A stretch of 64,000 nt of DNA from Pyropia yezoensis (GCA_009829735.1 CM020619.1:5782083-5846082), one strand, 5' to 3'; positions 20,147 to 30,615 are shown, numbered from the stretch's first letter. Numbers and translations are program-made. Notes: a model not told the origin generated them from the letters alone.

Positions 20147-22090
20147 CTAGGCACGCATGCTAGACTCTCCCACTCCACGGCCCTCGCCCTCACGTGGAGG
20201 CGAGCGGCGAGACCCACGCCGATAACGTTCTCCACTCGTTGGAGGGGGCGGCGGCTCCAAGTCGGAACCGTCGCGCCCCTCACGGTCGCGCAAGTGGCGC
20301 CGACCGTGGCCACTCTTCTGCCTGGTCTTGCGCGCAAGTTTGCGACGCAGACGCTGGACAGACTCCGTCTCCGACGGGGTAGAGGACTCCGAAACGGAGT
20401 AAGACAACTCGTCTTCCGATACGGAGGGAGAGCGCCGCGAGTGTCGGCGACGACGGCGAGGAGGCGAGTATGCCCGGCTCGCGCGACGTTTGCCACGCCC
20501 AAGTGGGGCTGGCTGGGGCATAATAGCCCCAATGCGAGCCAACTCGGCTGTCATAAACTCCGCCACCGACTCGCAACTCGCGGTCGCCACTGCAGTACGA
20601 ATGCGCTCCTCAAGTTGAGGAGTCTCGGAACTCTGTAGGGTTGCGGTCGACGCGGCCAACCAGGAAATGGTGCGCACCAACGTGGTGATCATCATCTCTG
20701 AGGTTAGAGGCGTGGGCGGTAACACCAACTTGGGGTATACCGTCAGGAGGGTGGCCCCCAAGTTGGGGGACACCGGGGTGGAAGACTCCACGGCCACGCT
20801 GATCGGGATGTTCCCGTGAGGTTGGAAAGGAACAGGAGGAAGCCGAGGGGCCCGCCGAGGCGGCGGTACCCGGGTGTAACTGCGACCCCGACTTGGGGCC
20901 CCCGCAGTGGGTTGAGTCATATGGTCATCATAGGACGGCACGGCCATAACTATGGGCTTGTCCGGGGGTGGCGCAGTGTGGCGATCCACCCCCGGGGCAT
21001 ACGGGTAGTCCCCGATGCCCAACCCCTCTCGTAGGACCACACGGCCGTCGTGAAGTTCACGAGCGACCCACACGAACTGGCGAAGTGCGCCATCGTCCTT
21101 GGGCCCACGAGTGGGGCGGCGCAACTTGTGCTCAATGCTCTCCCACTCGATAAACTTATGGAGCCGGAGCATCTCATCAAGTAGAGTGAGTTGTCCTGAT
21201 GAGCACCCCTCAGCAACTAGCTGAGGGGTGAGCTGTTCCAAACCTTGGATGAGCCGAAGGGGGAGATGCCAGAGCATCCCCCGCCGCTGAACACAAGACA
21301 CCCAGGTCGACATGACCTCGAGGAGCCACTGGGTGGCCAACATGGCCCACACCAGGTGATCAGGGGCAGCCGTCAACATGACGGAGCCGAAGTGGTCAAG
21401 CAACCGTGGCAACAACGCCGGGAACCCGTAGGGGACCTCAACTTGAGGCCACCACTCGGGCTTCTTCGGATAGTACTGCTCCTGACTGGCAGCAGACTGT
21501 TGAGGAAACTCAAGTTGAGCCGAGGTCACCAAGTAGGGACCTCGCCGGAAGTCTTTCTCCATCCGCACATCAAAGTGATGAGTGTGCGGATCGGCCTCGT
21601 GGAGGTACGGGGGGCGAGTTGCCACCGCGTCCCAAGTAAAGGTCGGAAAGTCGCCGGGACCCGGGATAGTTCCCCCGCGGTCCACCATGGCCTTGGCCCG
21701 CTGAACGTCCTCAACCTCCTCATCGTCCAGGAAGGCAAACTGGTCCGTCCTGAAGCCGGCAGGGAACCCGACCCTACGGGGATACTTCTCCCGTAGGCGG
21801 TCCCATACCCGGCCCATCGCTGCGCCAAGTCGGCCACAGCGAAGAACAGTCAACCCCTCCTCATAAAGAGGCCAAGCGGGGTAAAACAACCGCCCCAAGG
21901 CCTCACGCGGGACAACTTGTCCCGCCTCCGGGGGAGACCCCGCCGTCAGCCCAAAGCCGGGTGACGCGGGAGTCCCATCCCCCGTAGCGATCGCGGAGCC
22001 CCCGCCTGAAGTCCCGGCGGGTGCTGCACCGTAGGAGGTGTCCTCCATGCGCTCGTCAAGAGAGTCCGTCTCCACTCCCGGAGTCGCCAT
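20147..22090 (-). CDS. Family 2 antisense accessory ORF (aORF2), intact
   Basis: 647 aa on the strand opposite to gag-pol, between pol and the 3' LTR. The chosen ATG (22088-22090) has a GCCATGG context; an upstream in-frame ATG at 22261 would add 57 Pro/Arg-rich residues. Layout: low-complexity N-terminus (1-60), a folded-looking region (60-430) with VWDRLREKYP, FTWDAVATRPPYL and a core at about 211-320 (WWPQVEVP, HFGSV, QRRGMLWHLP, LRLHKFIEW), then a basic Ser/Arg-rich tail (SPPRRRRRHSRRSPS, 540-647) resembling a nuclear or nucleic-acid-binding tail. The core is collinear with aORF1 of family 1. I do not recognise a known domain. Its 3' end lies 111 bp from the pol stop, and it could be driven by antisense transcription from the 3' LTR region. 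Confidence 0.8.
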   Translation of the reverse strand: MATPGVETDSLDERMEDTSYGAAPAGTSGGGSAIATGDGTPASPGFGLTAGSPPEAGQVVPREALGRLFYPAWPLYEEGLTVLRCGRLGAAMGRVWDRLREKYPRRVGFPAGFRTDQFAFLDDEEVEDVQRAKAMVDRGGTIPGPGDFPTFTWDAVATRPPYLHEADPHTHHFDVRMEKDFRRGPYLVTSAQLEFPQQSAASQEQYYPKKPEWWPQVEVPYGFPALLPRLLDHFGSVMLTAAPDHLVWAMLATQWLLEVMSTWVSCVQRRGMLWHLPLRLIQGLEQLTPQLVAEGCSSGQLTLLDEMLRLHKFIEWESIEHKLRRPTRGPKDDGALRQFVWVARELHDGRVVLREGLGIGDYPYAPGVDRHTAPPPDKPIVMAVPSYDDHMTQPTAGAPSRGRSYTRVPPPRRAPRLPPVPFQPHGNIPISVAVESSTPVSPNLGATLLTVYPKLVLPPTPLTSEMMITTLVRTISWLAASTATLQSSETPQLEERIRTAVATASCESVAEFMTAELARIGAIMPQPAPLGRGKRRASRAYSPPRRRRRHSRRSPSVSEDELSYSVSESSTPSETESVQRLRRKLARKTRQKSGHGRRHLRDREGRDGSDLEPPPPPTSGERYRRGSRRSPPREGEGRGVGESSMRA

Positions 22091-22411
22091 GGCTCTCCCC
22101 AAGTTGGGGAGAGACGCTCTGGCTATCGCGGCACGAGACCCGCCTCGAGTTGAGGGGGACTCGGATCGTGGGTATACGGGTGGCCTCCCCAGCGTGGGGC
22201 GGCCCAGTGGAAGGTGAAGGGGAGGTGGTGGTGATGGTGAAGTGTGAACTGAGGAGAGCAAGCTGCCGAGTGGGCAAGCTTGAGGAGAGGGGCGGTCAAC
22301 GTGACCGCCTCCACATCCGCGTTACGTACTCGAGGGGGGACAGCAAGTCGCGCCCCCAACGCCGAGACGTGCGTTTATGCACCCCCTCACAGGGCCGACC
22401 GGGTCGGTCGG

Positions 22412-22428
22412 AACTGAGGAGAGGGGAG
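22412..22428 (+). promoter_or_regulatory. Polypurine tract of element 2A
   Basis: Purine-rich AACTGAGGAGAGGGGAG abuts the first base of the 3' LTR, the normal position for plus-strand DNA priming. Confidence 0.75.
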
Positions 22429-22897
22429 TGTGGCAGTATTGACCCCCAGGTAGGGGGGCAACACGTGCCATGCAAGGGGCGGCAGGCCACTAGCCTGATC
22501 CGTTCCTCCCCCTGCATTTGGGTCCATATTCCCTAAGTTTGGGATAGTTAGCTTAGTAGTAAATCCAACTTGGATTTGAGGGTTTTCTGCATTTATCGTC
22601 TTGAATTTTCGTGTGGCCTGGTGGGCAGGTGCTGGGGTGGGAGATTCTGAGTGGCGAGATTCTGAGTGGACCCTGGGGGGATAAGGGGAGGGACAGCGGG
22701 GCTTGGCCCTGCGTCCCCGTCCCGACCAAGAAACTGTTGGACCACACACCATCCTCTTGTTTGTCCGTGGGGGGTTTGCCCCACAACAGGGACAGAGTGT
22801 GTGCGACTTGCACTTCTTCCGGTTCCCCCGACACGGGAGGCAGCCCTAGCACACCGCCCCAACTTGGGTGCCGTGTGTGCTTGTGGTTTTTGCCACA
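22429..22897 (+). repeat. 3' LTR of family 2 element 2A
   Basis: 469 bp, TGTGGCA...TGCCACA, two substitutions from the 5' LTR. It is joined directly to family 1 pol sequence (CCGATGACGGG), which gives copy C a fused left end. Confidence 0.95.
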
Positions 22898-25800
22898 CCG
22901 ATGACGGGAAGCCTAGTCGACCATCATTACCGGCGGATATTCCGCCGAAGGACCAAGAAGCATTGAAGGCACTGGCCGAGGCTGACCTCGACCACCTTCC
23001 CCCTTCGGTAGCCGAAGGGTTACGACGACTGTTAAGAAAGCATGACGTCATGTGGACAGGCGGAGCCTTGGGTACCATTGGGGCAACCCAACATCGTATT
23101 GACCTGGTACCAGGCGCACGCCCCGCCCGGTCACAACCGCACCGAGCGGGACCTATGCAACGAGAGATCGTTGATTGAGAAGTGAAGAGGATGAGTGAAG
23201 CTAAGGTGATCCGACCTTCGACGTCGGAGTGGGGTGCCCCAGTCGTTATCGTACCGAAGAAGGATCAAACCCCTCGGTTTTGCATCGATTATCGACGCCT
23301 CAACTTGGTTACCAAGAAGGACTCATACCCTTTACCAAGGATGGATGAATGCATCGACTCCCTGGGGGAAGCTACGGTGTTTACCACCATCGACTGCAAT
23401 GCCGGATACTGGCAGATCCCGGTGGCGGACGAGGATATCCCCAAGACGGCATTCGTCTGTCACAGAGGAGTGTACGAGTTCCTAAGGATGCCCTTCGGAT
23501 TGTCCAATGCCCCCGCTACATTCCAGCGGGCTATCGACATTATACTGTCGGGGGTGAAGTGGCGTAACTGCCTGGTGTACTTGGACGACGTCATCGTCTT
23601 CTCGCGTAACATGGATGACCATGTTCAACATGTTGACGAGGTACTCACCCTCTTGAGGAACGCCGGGGTAACCCTGCGTCTGAAGAAGTGCGCCTTCTTC
23701 CAACAGACGGTCGAGTATCTGGGCCACCAGATAGCCCCTGGTAAACTAGGGGTACTCGAAGCCAATACCCGGGAACTCCGGGATGCCCGGTTCCCTAACA
23801 CCCAGACGCAGCTCAAGAGCTTCCTGGGAATGTGCAATGTATACCGACCGTTCGTCAAGGACTTCGCTCGGATAGCTAAACCGTTAACGGTTCTTACGAG
23901 CAGTACCCTGCCCAAGGTACTCCAACCCCCTTCGCCTAGCGAAGAGGAGGCATTCGAGTCGCTGAAGCGAGCCCTACTATCCCCATCCGTCCTTGCGTTA
24001 CCGCACCGACGGGGTACCTTCGTCATCGATGTCGATGCGTGCGACACCCAAGTGGGATGCACCCTGCTACAGGGGGAGACGTTGATCGGTACCGATAACG
24101 TTATCCCGGACCTACGTCCGGTAGGATACTTCAGCCGGACACTCAACCCGGCTGAGCGTAACTATAGTGCCACCGAGCGTGAATGCCTCGGAGTTATATG
24201 GGCAGTGCAACTGCTCCGTCCATACCTGGAGGGCTCCAGGTTCATCGTGAGGTCCGACCACGAACCCCTACGATGGCTCCTCAACCTTGGTGACAAGGAT
24301 TCCGATAGCCATGGGAGGCTAGCCCGATGGAGGCTAAAACTGGCCGAGCACGACTACCGTACCGTGTATAAGGCTGGGTCAACCCACCATCTCGGAGACG
24401 CATTGTCTCGACTCGACACCCCGAGCGGGGATACCCGCCCGGTGGACAAGGACATCCCGGTGGTACCGGTCTGCATGGTAGGTAACGCTACCCAAGGTAT
24501 GGTTGACCATACCATGGCACACCGAGCATGCCCACTAACCCTCGCGGACTTCCGCGAGGCACACGCCAATGACGACGACTGTAGACGTCATCGCGCTAAC
24601 CTCCTGGCCGGTACGGCCGGCATCTTCTCCGAGAACGAAGACGGACTCATATACCGGCGGGCACCCGCCGATGGACGACATCAAGTCGTGGTTCCCGTGT
24701 CCTTACGGCAAGCCGTCATGGAACGAGAACACGAGAACCCCACAGCCGGACACTCGGGGGGTTCACGTATGTTCGCAGCAATGCGAAGGTTCTTCTACTG
24801 GCCAGCAATGGCCGTCGACGTGGTCGACCACGTAAGGGGATGCCACCCCTGTGCCCGTAACCGCATGAGTCTACATAGGCAGGCGTCTGCCATGAAACTA
24901 TTCCCACCCGATGGGCCCAACGAGCAAGTCGCTATCGACATACTCGGGCCACTTCCGGTAACGGAAGAAGGGAACAGGTACATCCTGGTCATGTCTGACC
25001 GCTTCACTAAGCTGTCACGAGCGGCAGCCATCCCGAATGATACGGCATACACCATCATGAACGCAGTGGTTGACCACTGGATCAGTGCATACGGAGTCAT
25101 GAAGCAACTCCTCTCCGACAACGGAGCAAAACTTACGTCAGCATTCTGCACTAAGGTCCTGGGCATGTTCGGCATCGAACCACGTCGGGCATCCGACTAC
25201 CACCCGCAAACCAACGGGCAGGTGGAGCGGTTCAACCGCACCATCGTCAAGATGCTACAGTGCTACGTGGCCGAGCACACGAACACTTGGGACAGGCTTC
25301 TGTCCGTACTCACCCTGGCATACAATGCCAGGCCATATCGGAGCACAAACATCGCTCCGCTGGAGTGGGTCATGCCACTAGGCGTCGGTAACCTGACGCT
25401 GCCACCAGGCAGGTGCACTCGGTATGATACACCGAAAGGCCGACCGGCCGAGCGTATCCACCTAGCTTGGTTGGCCAAGCTATCGTGGGTGATTCCTAAG
25501 CTTAAGGGTGCCCTTGACAGAACACAACTTCGATATAAGAAGAACTTCGACGCCCGGTTACGGGTGCGCAACGCAACCCTGATGACAGGTGACTGGGTCT
25601 ACATCAGACACCAGAAGTTCCGGGGCAATAAGCTCAGGCAACCGGTCAAGGGACCGTACCAGATTCTCCACAGAGATGACCACTCTGTTATCTTACACTC
25701 CGATACGGAGATCCAACGCATCAGTGTGAATGATGTCACACCTGCTCCGAAGCCGGAACAGCCTCAGCCGGTACCGGCTGGGTTGCTACATGAAGCTCTT

Positions 25801-26007
25801 ACAACCCACCGGTCAGATGACCCGGTGGGACCGGATGGGATCCCATACCAAGTAGAGAGCGTGGTCGGACACACCGACCCGGACCTACCAGGACCCTGGT
25901 ACGTCAAGGTTATGTGGGTCGGATACGACTCACCCACCTGGGAACAGGCGGCGAATATACCCCGCCAACTACTCATGCCTTACATGAGGCGACGACGCCT
26001 ACTGTAA
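22898..26007 (+). pseudogene. pol: Family 1 pol, copy C: 5' truncated with a nonsense codon
   Basis: Lacks the protease and the N-terminal RT part because it starts at the junction with the 2A LTR. A TGA at 23176-23178 replaces the GGG codon of copy B (GTT GAT GGG GAA). From 23182 the frame is open to the TAA at 26005-26007 and retains YLDD, RNase H, the integrase HHCC and DDE motifs and the chromodomain-like tail. It cannot make a complete Pol. Confidence 0.9.
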
Positions 26008-26086
26008 CAACCCAACCGACACCAACTTCGGCTGTTGGGGGGTGAGGCTTATACCTACTAAGTAGGGTGTGACATGGTTAGGGCAG

Positions 26087-26198
26087 ACTTAGGTTTCTAA
26101 GTCAAATCAGACTTAGGTTTCTAAGTCGAACCAAGCTTAGGTAACTAAGTCGAACCAAGCTTAGGTAACTAAGTAGAGCCAAGCTTAGGTAACTAAGT
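26087..26198. repeat. Five-unit 24-bp palindromic array between pol and antisense gene (copy C)
   Basis: Five units at 26087, 26111, 26135, 26159 and 26183, exactly 24 bp apart. Each has a core [AG]CTTAGGT(TT/AA)CTAAGT with 6-bp self-complementary ends. The first two carry the TT core and the last three the AA core. The array sits in the ~500-bp spacer between two converging genes, so it could act as a bidirectional 3'-end or pausing signal. Copies A and B have only two units. Confidence 0.85.
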
Positions 26199-26510
26199 AA
26201 AACCTGAACCTTAATAAGTTAACTTAAAGGTAAAGGCTAACCTCGATAATATCGAAGTAACTAGGGGGCTTACACGGGAGGATGACCTCCCAAGGCCAAG
26301 ACACAAAGTGAGGGAGGATAACCTCCCCAAGCATGAACCAACCGGAAGAAGTTGGACGGGAGGCAAGGCACCACTGAGCCAGAAGGGGTACTCCCCAGGG
26401 CAGCAAACAGAGGCAAGCAATGCCCCCAGCGGGGGATGAGTTCACACTCACTACTACCCGGCCACCATAAGGGCCACCGGGTCCCTCTCCCGTACAAACA
26501 ATAACACTCC

Positions 26511-28958
26511 TCAGTGGGTAGACCCACTGCCCGAGGGAGGCCACTCACGCGTAAGCGCGTATACCTCCGTGCTCCACCGGTCGGCAATGTCACGACGGTC
26601 GATCACCCGAGTTACATCGGTGCATAGCTGGGCGAGGGTGCTGCGGCCAGCCTCCACGTCCTCCAGAGCTTTCTGGAGGCGGTCAAGCACGCCACCGAAG
26701 CAACGCGCTGACCCAACCAGCGCAGCACCTGGGGGGATATCCCCCCAGCTAACAGAGAGACCCTCCCGCATTGCGCGGGTAACTAGGGCGTCAACGCCCT
26801 CATACCAGAGACGGGGACCCCCGTCATTCATGACAGGGGCGGGAGGTGACACTGGCGCAGCCAGAGGAGCCACAGGAGCCGACACGGCTACTACCGGAGC
26901 CGGTGGCACCTGATACGAGGCCCGGTAGAACCCTACCGAAGGGGCTCCACCGTAACCCCGGCGGGGCTCCGCCCGACGACGGGACACCTCACGCTCCCCA
27001 CCCGCAGAGCCCCACTCTCGGGGACGACGGACAACCGCCGCCGGTATCGGGTTACCGAACCACGGGGCAAGGACCTGAAGAGGGTCATGGATAACCATGG
27101 GAATACCCAGGTCAGCAACAGCCTCGGTGGACGCCCACCCATGGCAACTGGACTCACCCGGCTGAGTACGCCGGATACGCAACGAGTGACGAGGCAAGGG
27201 GGAAGCCCCAGCCTGCGGGTCCCGGTACGGGGGAAGGGCCAACACCCCAGCCCAGTCCACGGCATCGTGAACAGCCAGCAGGGCTTCGAACTCCCGGGCC
27301 AACCCGGTTCGGGCAGCGATCAGGTCCACGCCCAACTGCGCGATGTGCCGACGGACACCCGTCGGAAGATGGAACAGGCGCCCCTGCCGACGGACGGACA
27401 GCAGGAAGGAGGAAGCCTGCCCGAGGGTAACCGCAAGGGTAAAGATACCTTGCAACGGGTGGACCGGCCGGGAGGCCAACACACTCCCGAAGTATCGGAG
27501 ACAAGGGCCGGTGTCAAACCGGAAAGCAGGGGCGGGTTCCCACCCCTCCTGCCACAGAGGCGGGCGCACGGGAGTGTATACAGGCGCACGACCGTTGCCG
27601 GTCTGCAACGCACACGTTATATCGGTGCGGAACGCATCCGCCATGACACCATGGTTACGTCGCCAGCTCGACGCTGACTTCAAACCCGCCATAGGCGGGT
27701 AGGGAGCAGCCAACGACAGATACGGGGGTACCCCCGGGTAGTAGTCAAAGTCGGGATACCGACCGGTATCGCCCACCGTCTCCCCGAACGCAACCGGCGC
27801 CGCCGCCGCCGCAATCCCCCGAGCACTAGCCGGGTAGTCAACCTCCCGCGGCAACGCGGGAGCAATCAGGTCGCATACCCCGAAGTTGGGGTCAAGGTAG
27901 ACCTCACCCCGTCCCACCCGGGTGCGCCAGAGCTGCGCATGCCGGTCATCCGGCTGACTCAGTATCCAATGGTGTTCCACCCGGACCGCGTTCGGCTGGT
28001 TGACCAGCCGCACCAGCTCCCGCTCCCAACTCGGGTCCACCTTGACGCGCCGGGAGGACTCTCCACGGGGATGCGGCTGGTGGAAGTCCACCCGCATCCG
28101 CCCACCGGACTCCATTGACTCTTGCACAGTGAGGCCTCGAATCCGAGCCACCAGGTCGGACATCGACATGGCGGGTTGACACGCCGCCACGGCGACGCCG
28201 CCACCCAACGGGGCAACCCGGGCAGGACCAGGAAGAATCGGGGGCGCCGGGGGATGCCCCACCGGCAGAGGGGCCGACGCCGGAGGTGGACGAGGCCGAG
28301 GAGGAAGAAGAAGGGCGGGCGCCCGCCCGGAGTAGCTCCCGGTGTCAACCGCCATGGGGGAAGGAGCGTCTTGACCGCTCGACGCCCGCGGCACCGCGGG
28401 TAGGGTACCGGCGCCGGCACCACCCGTCGACGTAGCCCCCGCCTCGGAAGGGGAAGGCACTTGGACAGCCTCCGGAGCCGAAGCACCGGCCGTGCGGACA
28501 CCCGCACCGTCTTGACTCGCCGCACCGGGTGTCGCACCGCCACCACCACCCGCGTCAATGTCGGGACCGCCTTGAGGAGTCACCGCCCGGACACCCGGAC
28601 CACCTTGCCCAGCCGGACTCGGCCGGGAATCGCCACCTCCGCCGCAGGGCGGGCCATCTTGGGGTAGCTGCGGTGAGCCGGCACCGGCACCAGGCTCCAT
28701 CCGGGCAGCCGGCAGAGAGGGGGTAGAAGCCGCCACGCGCGGTTGACCGCCGGGTTGACCTCCGGCCGACGGCACCGTCGTGCCGCTGCACACGGACGAC
28801 AGTCCTCCGGCCGACAGACGGACGGACACAGCAGGCTCGTCGTCTTCAGACGAGCTCACCCCGTAACGCGCGGCGTCAGGACCGACAGGCGCGTCGTCCT
28901 CCATCTCCTCCCCGATCAGGAGGTCTTCCTCCTCTTCAAGCACCTGGGGATAGGACAT
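26511..28958 (-). CDS. Family 1 antisense accessory ORF (aORF1), intact copy C
   Basis: 815 aa from the ATG complement at 28956-28958 (MSYPQVLEEEED); the frame is open further upstream but that text is unlike copy B, where homology also starts at this Met. Layout: acidic N-terminus (1-60), Ala/Gly/Pro-rich linker (60-250), then a compact C-terminal half (HHWILSQPDDRHAQLW, a DYPASARGIAAAA block, core at about 465-575 with WQEGWEPAPAF, YFGSV, GRLFHLP and LLAVHDAVDW) and a helical end (LQKALEDVEAGRSTL). No known domain recognised. It is convergent with pol and homologous in its core to aORF2 of family 2. Unlike copies A and B it has no internal stop. Confidence 0.75.
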   Translation of the reverse strand: MSYPQVLEEEEDLLIGEEMEDDAPVGPDAARYGVSSSEDDEPAVSVRLSAGGLSSVCSGTTVPSAGGQPGGQPRVAASTPSLPAARMEPGAGAGSPQLPQDGPPCGGGGDSRPSPAGQGGPGVRAVTPQGGPDIDAGGGGGATPGAASQDGAGVRTAGASAPEAVQVPSPSEAGATSTGGAGAGTLPAVPRASSGQDAPSPMAVDTGSYSGRAPALLLPPRPRPPPASAPLPVGHPPAPPILPGPARVAPLGGGVAVAACQPAMSMSDLVARIRGLTVQESMESGGRMRVDFHQPHPRGESSRRVKVDPSWERELVRLVNQPNAVRVEHHWILSQPDDRHAQLWRTRVGRGEVYLDPNFGVCDLIAPALPREVDYPASARGIAAAAAPVAFGETVGDTGRYPDFDYYPGVPPYLSLAAPYPPMAGLKSASSWRRNHGVMADAFRTDITCALQTGNGRAPVYTPVRPPLWQEGWEPAPAFRFDTGPCLRYFGSVLASRPVHPLQGIFTLAVTLGQASSFLLSVRRQGRLFHLPTGVRRHIAQLGVDLIAARTGLAREFEALLAVHDAVDWAGVLALPPYRDPQAGASPLPRHSLRIRRTQPGESSCHGWASTEAVADLGIPMVIHDPLQVLAPWFGNPIPAAVVRRPREWGSAGGEREVSRRRAEPRRGYGGAPSVGFYRASYQVPPAPVVAVSAPVAPLAAPVSPPAPVMNDGGPRLWYEGVDALVTRAMREGLSVSWGDIPPGAALVGSARCFGGVLDRLQKALEDVEAGRSTLAQLCTDVTRVIDRRDIADRWSTEVYALTREWPPSGSGSTH

Positions 28959-29542
28959 GATAACGGGTACGGAGTCCCCCGCGCCCACAAGCCGTCGACG
29001 GCTACGACCCGGTACGAAGGGATAACCGGGACGAGCCAGGAAAGCGCGGACACCCGCGCTTATGACCACAAACGGCCACGAGAAGCGCCACAGGCACGCG
29101 GGTCGACCCACGCCCCACGGGGCTACGAACGCGCTCCACCCAGGCACCTGGGCGGGACGGGGCCACCCCCACTCACGGGGTAAGCAAGGGGGGTCACCCC
29201 CAACCGCCCCCACGCAACGCGGCCAGCCCCCGCCCCCCACTCAATCGTCCACACGAGAGGGGCCCCCCTACCGCCAGGCACCTGGTGGCGGATCCGCTTG
29301 CACCACCCCTCGGAAAGGGGGGTCGTGAACAGAAACCCGCATCGGGAATTTAACGGTCCGGAAAACGGATCGTGTGTGTGTACCGCACAAAGGGGGGCAC
29401 CCCCCTCAGACAACCTCGAAAAGTGGTGTCTGTCGCGACGGGGCGCAAAGCCCCACCCGACGGGTAAGCGGTCACGCGACCCACTTACATTCGGTAACCC
29501 GAATGCAACTCGACCCGGGGACGGGCCGAATCTAAGGGGGGG
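28959..29542. other. Non-coding stretch right of copy C; expected place of its 3' LTR
   Basis: No supportable gene. It is GC-rich, with a purine-rich patch (GGAAAGGGGGGTCGTGAAC) near 29315, and should hold the family 1 polypurine tract and LTR start. With no second family 1 LTR in the window the boundary cannot be fixed. Confidence 0.5.
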
Positions 29543-29756
29543 ATATGTATGGTACGTTGCAGAAAAAAGATACACGGAGCGTTCTTTTCTCTTTCCACCG
29601 AGAACCTTAGGGCCACAGACCTGAGCCAATCACGTGCCTTGACGGTATGCCCCGGTGTAATGCGCCCCACATGAGCGGTGGTGGGTCCGTTTCCGGAAAC
29701 CATGCCAGGACGCTCATCAACTGGAGAGCGAGTACGGCACGTAGGGAGGTCCACGA

Positions 29757-30615
29757 CACGGCGGGGGGGAGGGGGCGGTGCCGCCGCCGGCGTCGACGAC
29801 GGCAGCATCGTCGGCAGCATCGACGGCAGCATCGACGGCAGCATCGACGGCAGCATCGACGGCAGCATCGACGGCGGCGGCGACAGCGACAGCGGCGCGA
29901 CGGCGGCGGCAACGGCGGCGGCAACGGCAGCGGCAACGGCAGCGGAAACAGCAGCGGCGGCGGCAACGGCAGCGGCAACGGCAGCGGCAACGGCGGTAGC
30001 AACGGCGGCGGCGACGGCGGGGACCCCGGCGGCGTCAATGGCGGCGGCGAGGGCGGCGACACCGGCGGCGTCAACGGCAACGACGGCGGAAACGACAGCG
30101 ACGGCGACGTGGACGGCGATGGTGGCGACAACGTTGCGTTTGGGGGGGGGGAGGGCAGGGGGGGGGGGGGGGGGGCGCGCCGGTGACGGCGGCGGCGACG
30201 GCGCAAGTGGCGTCGGCTCCTGTGGCTGCGGGGGGGGGGGGGGGCGGCGCCGGTGACGGCGACGGCGACGGCGCAAGTGGCGTCGGCTCCTGTGGCTGCG
30301 GCCGGCGCGGCAGTCAAGAGTGTGGGAATGGACACCCCGCCTGTGCCGGTGCCCACGGTGGCGGCCACCTCGCCTGCCGCGGTGTCCGTGGTGACGGCTG
30401 CTACATCCGATGTGGCGGCAGTGGTGACCGCGGCGGTGGCGGTGGCGACGTCGGTCACGGCGGCGGCCGTCGACGCGGAGGCGGCGGTGGCTATCGACGA
30501 GGCGGCGGCCACGGCGGCCGCCGCGGCAGCCATCGAGGCGGTCGCAAAGACGGGCAGGCCACAGGCGGCTGTGGTAATGTGTTTGGGGGAGGGAGGAGGG
30601 GGGGACTGTGTTTGA
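29757..30615. other. Trinucleotide-rich low-complexity region, open in many frames
   Basis: GCN/GGN-type repeats leave long frames open on both strands (Ala-rich on +, Arg/His- or Pro-rich on -). Includes a 70-bp direct repeat (GCGCAAGTGG at 30201 and 30271) separated by G runs. Coding status cannot be decided. I see no conserved domain. Confidence 0.6.
29801..29872. repeat. 12-bp minisatellite, six units
   Basis: GGCAGCATCGAC repeated six times head to tail; the first unit reads GGCAGCATCGTC and the other five are exact. Confidence 0.9.

Larger units (their letters stand above)
13521..22897 (+). mobile_element. Ty3/gypsy family 2 retrotransposon, full-length copy 2A
   Basis: A complete 9377-bp element: 469-bp LTRs at both ends, primer-binding site, hairpin-rich leader, intact gag, intact pol overlapping gag by 4 nt, intact antisense gene, polypurine tract. 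By eye the two LTRs differ at only two positions (A/G near 13550, A/C near 13951), so the insertion is young. No target-site duplication is seen (CCAGA before, CCGAT after). The left flank is the end of family 1 copy B and the right flank is the middle of pol of another family 1 copy. Confidence 0.95.
22898..28958 (+). mobile_element. Ty3/gypsy family 1 retrotransposon, copy C (5' truncated)
   Basis: Begins inside pol at the point equivalent to about 7550 of copy B, directly after the 3' LTR of 2A, and runs through pol, a spacer with a five-unit palindrome array, and an intact antisense gene. It is clearly diverged from A/B through most of pol but nearly identical near the pol 3' end. The right edge is not defined: no LTR could be recognised between 28959 and 29542, so the true end may lie further right. 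Confidence 0.85.

Noticed and set aside
26087-26198. Five-unit repeat as a CRISPR array
   Set aside because: The period is 24 bp with 8-bp similar spacers, inside a eukaryotic retrotransposon; no spacers of CRISPR size and no cas genes.
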